Part shown: piece by piece, positions 43,887 through 47,475 of the stretch
Layout of the letters: each line of letters begins with the position of its first letter
How positions within the stretch are numbered: the first letter of the stretch is position 1
Assembly: GCF_900106745.1 (NCBI RefSeq)
Contig: NZ_FNNV01000030.1
Span: 1 to 47,475, forward strand
Direction: 5' to 3'
Length of the DNA: 47,475 bases
Origin: Paenibacillus sp. CF384
GTDB taxonomy: Bacteria > Bacillota > Bacilli > Paenibacillales > Paenibacillaceae
Program-made: the position numbers and the translations under genes
Notes under the pieces: model-generated
The model's database searches: none
Seen by the model: only the letters and a program-made list of their open reading frames with translations
Told to the model about the DNA's origin: nothing

Positions 43887-46800
43887 ATGCATTCCATACT
43901 GCTCGTAGATGATGAGAAGATAGAATTGGAAACGCTTACTACTTATGTGCCTTGGGAAGCGATGGGGATACGGGTTATCGGGACCGCCCGCAACGGCCGA
44001 GAAGCACTGGAGTTAACCCAGCAGCTTGACCCCGATATCATTCTGACCGATGTTCGCATGCCTATCATGGACGGACTTGAGTTCGTGAAACGCGCGAAGC
44101 AGGTTCGCAAACGGGTCAAGATCGTATTCCTCAGCGGTCACGACGAGTTTCAATATATTAAAGCCGCACTCGCCGTCGAAGCATCCGGCTATCTGCTCAA
44201 GCCCATCGACATGGAAGAGCTGCGGCATCTCATGGAGAAGGTCAAACAGAAATGCGAGGAAGCCAAACTGGCGGAACGCTCGGAAGAGATGGCCAAAGAG
44301 AAGCTGCTCCGGATGCTCCTCATGGAAGAAACGCCGGATCGGCGCGCCGAATTGGCGCAGAGGCTGCTGCAGCTAGACTCTATCGCCTCGCCGCCATTGC
44401 GCGGTCCCTTCAAAGCCGCTTGCTTGGTGATTGACCGCCCGAGCCGCAATGACGGAGCTGCTGCGGATTCGGGCATGCCGGATCCGCTTGAGCGAAGCAT
44501 TGGTGAAGCCGTACATAACCGTTTAAAGGCGCTCGGCTATATTGGCGAGCTGATCGATTGGGAGTATCGCACATTCGCAGGCGTGTTCCCGGACTCTCTG
44601 TTTGATGGGGAACGGGAGACCTGGCAGCAATTACAGAAGCTGATCGAGGCGGATTTCCCCGTATCGCTTACAATCGGACTATCAAGGGCGAGTGAAAGAC
44701 TGGAAGATGCACATGACCTCTTTAAAGAAGCGCATGACGCCGCTAAGCAGGCTTTCTATTTCGGTAACGGGGCCTTGTTAGCTGCGGAAGACGTTCACAA
44801 GCCGTCTACGGATGAGGTCGAGGTCGAAGAGCACCGTGCCGCGCTTTGCCGGGCCATCGTGCATCAGCGCTCGGAGGAAACGGAGCAGGAGGTTGCCCTG
44901 TTCATCCATAGGCTGCGAGAGAAACATGTACACCCCCATCTTGCCCGCTCCGCAGCGGTTCGTCTCATCACGGCTGTGGAGCAGCATTTCAGCGGCGCGA
45001 TTCATGAGCTCCAGATCGGCCCGTTCAGCAGCGAATGGGAGATTATGAGCCATTGCCAAACGCTGGACGAAATCGGGGAGCATGTCCTGCATGTCTGCCA
45101 CAGCTTAATCATGGCCCTGTCGGAGAAGGACAAAGACCGCCATCAGCATATCGCCAAGCAAATTCAAGATATTATTGACCGTTCCTATCACAAGCCGCTA
45201 ACTGTCGAGGATATTGCGAAGGAAGTCTACTTATCGCCGAATTATATCCGCACCATCTATAAAGAGAAGACCGGACGCACCATTCTGGAGGTAATTACGG
45301 GGACGCTCGTGCCCGGCCTCATTCATCGCCTGCTCATAAGACCTTTTCTCAACATGCATTTGCGCAACAAGCTGTTCGTCGTCTTCGGGCTGGTATCCGT
45401 TATTCCCCTGATCTTCTTAGCCATCTATTCCTACGAAACGATGAAGAGCGAGCTGACCAGACAGATGTACTCCAACATGCTCTCCACGACCGATCAGATT
45501 GGCTCCAACCTGAAGATGAAGCTCGATTCCTATTCCAAAGTCTCCTCCTCCTTGTATCTGGACAGCCGTCTTCGCGACTTCCTGACCATGGACTATTCGT
45601 CCGGCAATAACCAATATGTCGATGCCTATGAATATATCAACAGTTCGTTCCGAAATCTGCTCGTTACCAACACGGATCTGAGCAGTGTGACCGTCTACAC
45701 GACGAATCTGACGTTGCCCACCGATCAGGTGTTTATTAAACGCGCCGATAAAGACCTCATGCGCTACCCCTGGTACAGTTTGGCGAGCAAGTCTTACGGC
45801 AGCGTAACGTTCACCGTGATGCCCGCCACCAATCCATCCAGCGAACAAGTGACGCAAGGCATCGAGGAACGCAAACCGTCACGCATCGTGCTCGCTCGTC
45901 TGCTGGACAACAACAGCCTGAACTACCCCTACGGGATCCTGACCATGGATATTCCCGAAGTCGATATTTACGCCCTGATGGCCAAAGAAAACAATAACAA
46001 AGAGCTATTCATCGTTTCTGAGGATGGAGCGATCATCTCCGGCAAGGACAAAAACAAGATTAACCACAATCTGAAGGAGTTTGTGCAGGGGGATTGGGGG
46101 AACAGCAAGGCAGGCAGCTTTATTGGCATGTATAAGGGCGAGCGCGTTTTTGTCGTCTATAACTCCATCGATAACGGCTGGAAAACCGTCTCGATCGTGT
46201 CCTATAACAGCCTGCTGATGAACGTGAAGATCGCGTTCTCTCGGCTATTCACGATTGCTATCGCCAGCTTAATCCTATCCATCATCCTTATCTATATCAT
46301 GGCCAGATGGTTCACGATTCGAATTGAGAAACTGCTGCAGCTCACGCGCCGCATCGAGTCTGAAGACTTTGATGTCCAAGCCGTATCGACATGGCATGAT
46401 GAGGTCGGGCTGTTATCCTTCGCCATGACGAAGATGGCCAGGCGCATGAAGGAACTGATTAATGAGGTGTACAAGAAGGAAATCGCGAAGAAGGAAGCGG
46501 AAATGAGCATGCTGCAGGCCCAAATTAATCCGCATTTCCTCTACAACACGCTGGCCTCCATCTCCTCGCTTGCGATGCGCAGCGATGACAATCGCATTCA
46601 GGACATGGTCACCCATCTGGCGAAGTTCTATCGGATCTCGCTGAACAAAGGCAAAACCATTGTCGGCTTCGCGGAGGAGCTGCGGTTGACGAAGTCCTAC
46701 ATTGCCATCCAGCAGCTGCGCTTCGAAGGACTCCTTCATGTGCACTATGACATTGAAGAAGCCGCCCTACCTTATCCGGTAATCAAGCTGATGCTGCAGC

Positions 46801-47111
46801 CTTTTATCGAAAATGCCATCAATCACGGGATCTGGGACGACGAGGCCGGCATCAACGTAATCATCAGAGCCTGCATTAAGGATGATACGCTAATGCTAGA
46901 GGTCATCGACGACGGCATGGGCATGAGGCCGGAGAAGCTCCAACGCATCCACGGTGAAGAGGATAGCGACGGTGTTTCCGGCTACGGCATCCGCAACGTG
47001 GACCGCCGCATCAAGCTGACGTTCGGCGACAGCTACGGCGTCCATATCTATAGCCGCCTGGGCATCGGCACCGCGGTTCAGATTCTTATCCCGTTAAGAG
47101 GTGCTTTGTAA
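43887..47111 (+). CDS. In-frame fusion of AraC-type response regulator and YesM-type sensor kinase
   Basis: One 1074-codon frame holds two normally separate proteins. Residues 1-120 are a receiver domain (Asp55 in LTDVRMPIMDG, KPID). A middle region runs to about 415. At about 420-471 lies only the first helix-turn-helix of an AraC domain (LTVEDIAKEVYLSPNYIRTI); the second is missing. After TGRTILEVITG (about codon 471, base 45300) the sequence becomes a sensor kinase: membrane segment about 495-517, extracellular sensor, second segment about 785-808, HAMP, His883 in QINPHFLYNTLAS, and ATPase motifs NAINHGIW and DDGMGMRP. It is divergent from the LplB-type operon. The fusion keeps phospho-transfer parts but probably cannot bind DNA normally. 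Confidence 0.85.
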   Translation: MHSILLVDDEKIELETLTTYVPWEAMGIRVIGTARNGREALELTQQLDPDIILTDVRMPIMDGLEFVKRAKQVRKRVKIVFLSGHDEFQYIKAALAVEASGYLLKPIDMEELRHLMEKVKQKCEEAKLAERSEEMAKEKLLRMLLMEETPDRRAELAQRLLQLDSIASPPLRGPFKAACLVIDRPSRNDGAAADSGMPDPLERSIGEAVHNRLKALGYIGELIDWEYRTFAGVFPDSLFDGERETWQQLQKLIEADFPVSLTIGLSRASERLEDAHDLFKEAHDAAKQAFYFGNGALLAAEDVHKPSTDEVEVEEHRAALCRAIVHQRSEETEQEVALFIHRLREKHVHPHLARSAAVRLITAVEQHFSGAIHELQIGPFSSEWEIMSHCQTLDEIGEHVLHVCHSLIMALSEKDKDRHQHIAKQIQDIIDRSYHKPLTVEDIAKEVYLSPNYIRTIYKEKTGRTILEVITGTLVPGLIHRLLIRPFLNMHLRNKLFVVFGLVSVIPLIFLAIYSYETMKSELTRQMYSNMLSTTDQIGSNLKMKLDSYSKVSSSLYLDSRLRDFLTMDYSSGNNQYVDAYEYINSSFRNLLVTNTDLSSVTVYTTNLTLPTDQVFIKRADKDLMRYPWYSLASKSYGSVTFTVMPATNPSSEQVTQGIEERKPSRIVLARLLDNNSLNYPYGILTMDIPEVDIYALMAKENNNKELFIVSEDGAIISGKDKNKINHNLKEFVQGDWGNSKAGSFIGMYKGERVFVVYNSIDNGWKTVSIVSYNSLLMNVKIAFSRLFTIAIASLILSIILIYIMARWFTIRIEKLLQLTRRIESEDFDVQAVSTWHDEVGLLSFAMTKMARRMKELINEVYKKEIAKKEAEMSMLQAQINPHFLYNTLASISSLAMRSDDNRIQDMVTHLAKFYRISLNKGKTIVGFAEELRLTKSYIAIQQLRFEGLLHVHYDIEEAALPYPVIKLMLQPFIENAINHGIWDDEAGINVIIRACIKDDTLMLEVIDDGMGMRPEKLQRIHGEEDSDGVSGYGIRNVDRRIKLTFGDSYGVHIYSRLGIGTAVQILIPLRGAL

Positions 47112-47156
47112 AGAGCAATGAAGCCGGCGTTCGAGGGATGCAAGCCGCAGAAAGAT

Positions 47157-47381
47157 GCTGATAGTCGCAATATGCGGCTCTTAGCGGCGAAAACGCCGCA
47201 AAACGAAACTGAGAGTCGCGAAATCCGACTCTCAGCTTCAACAAACCCAAAACCTCACTCACGCCGGAGGCTGAGAATCGCAAAAAGCGACTCTCAGCGG
47301 CGAAAACGCCACAAAACGAAACTGAGAGTCGCGAAACCCGACTCTCAGCATCAATAAACCCAAAACCCCGCTCACGCCTGG
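47157..47381. repeat. Palindromic repeat family B, four copies, with 114-base tandem duplication
   Basis: Palindromes of CTGAGAGTCGCGAAA...CGACTCTCAG type lie at 47157-47184 (decayed), 47208-47235, 47270-47297 and 47322-47348. A unit beginning AGCGGCGAAAACGCC is repeated at 47182 and 47296. No gene is seen in 47112-47475. The last about 95 bases (from AGTTTGTGTACCAAC) are unexplained. Confidence 0.7.
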
Positions 47382-47475
47382 ATGACGTAAAATAGTTTGT
47401 GTACCAACATTTGGGCCTAGTCGGGCACAAAAAAAGTAGGGTATCCTCGGGGTTACGACACGCACCGAGAAAGGA

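Noticed and set aside
47118..47465. Small frames on both strands at the right edge
   Set aside because: They run through the family B palindromes and have internal repeats and no ribosome site.

Overview
The window looks like chromosome from a Paenibacillaceae bacterium (Paenibacillus/Cohnella-like). The reasons are strong AGGAGG-type ribosome binding sites, some TTG and GTG starts, YesM/YesN-type two-component systems beside sugar ABC transporters, an MhqR-type quinone-stress locus, and VanRS/VanY-type wall genes. No rRNA, tRNA, CRISPR array or complete insertion sequence is visible.

Layout. 0.3-10.9 kb: a sugar-import operon (solute-binding lipoprotein, two permeases, DUF5107/TPR protein; minus strand), divergent from a histidine kinase - AraC regulator - second lipoprotein operon. 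11.3-17 kb: a GH-A clan glycosidase with carbohydrate-binding modules, a DUF429 protein, and a GH30 enzyme with a ricin-type lectin tail. 17.5-20.3 kb: VanY-VanR-VanS-type genes. 20.4-22.3 kb: a GH32-like enzyme. 22.4-26.3 kb: quinone/electrophile-stress genes (DUF896, flavin reductase, MhqD-like hydrolase, MhqO-like dioxygenase, two DoxX proteins, MhqR-like repressor). 26.8-28 kb: msrB, dinB and a 28-residue membrane peptide. 28.7-30.6 kb: a DesK/LiaS-type two-component system. 30.7-31.9 kb: an epoxide hydrolase. 32.1-38.5 kb: a second Van-like cluster (racemase, D-Ala ligase, membrane acyltransferase, soluble VanY/VanXY-like peptidase, divergent VanRS). 38.5-39.9 kb: a PPOX-fold protein divergent from a CGNR zinc-finger protein. 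40-47.1 kb: an LplB/LplC/LipO-type import operon divergent from a single 1074-codon gene that fuses a response regulator to a sensor kinase.

Main observations. (1) Three promoters, in front of the peptide-dinB-msrB operon, the epoxide hydrolase, and the PPOX/CGNR pair, share paired GTAAC-N20-GTTAC inverted repeats that bracket the -35/-10 elements. This points to an undescribed electrophile/oxidant regulon; the CGNR protein is my candidate regulator. (2) The second Van-like cluster resembles a D-Ala-D-Ser vancomycin-resistance operon with a split VanT. Its racemase has alanine where alanine racemases have the specificity-gating tyrosine, while its ligase keeps D-Ala-D-Ala-type residues. Both Van-like loci share a promoter motif. 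(3) The regulator-kinase fusion breaks in the middle of the AraC DNA-binding domain. (4) At least three families of short palindromic repeats fill the intergenic regions. (5) A DUF896 gene has no ATG/GTG/TTG start.
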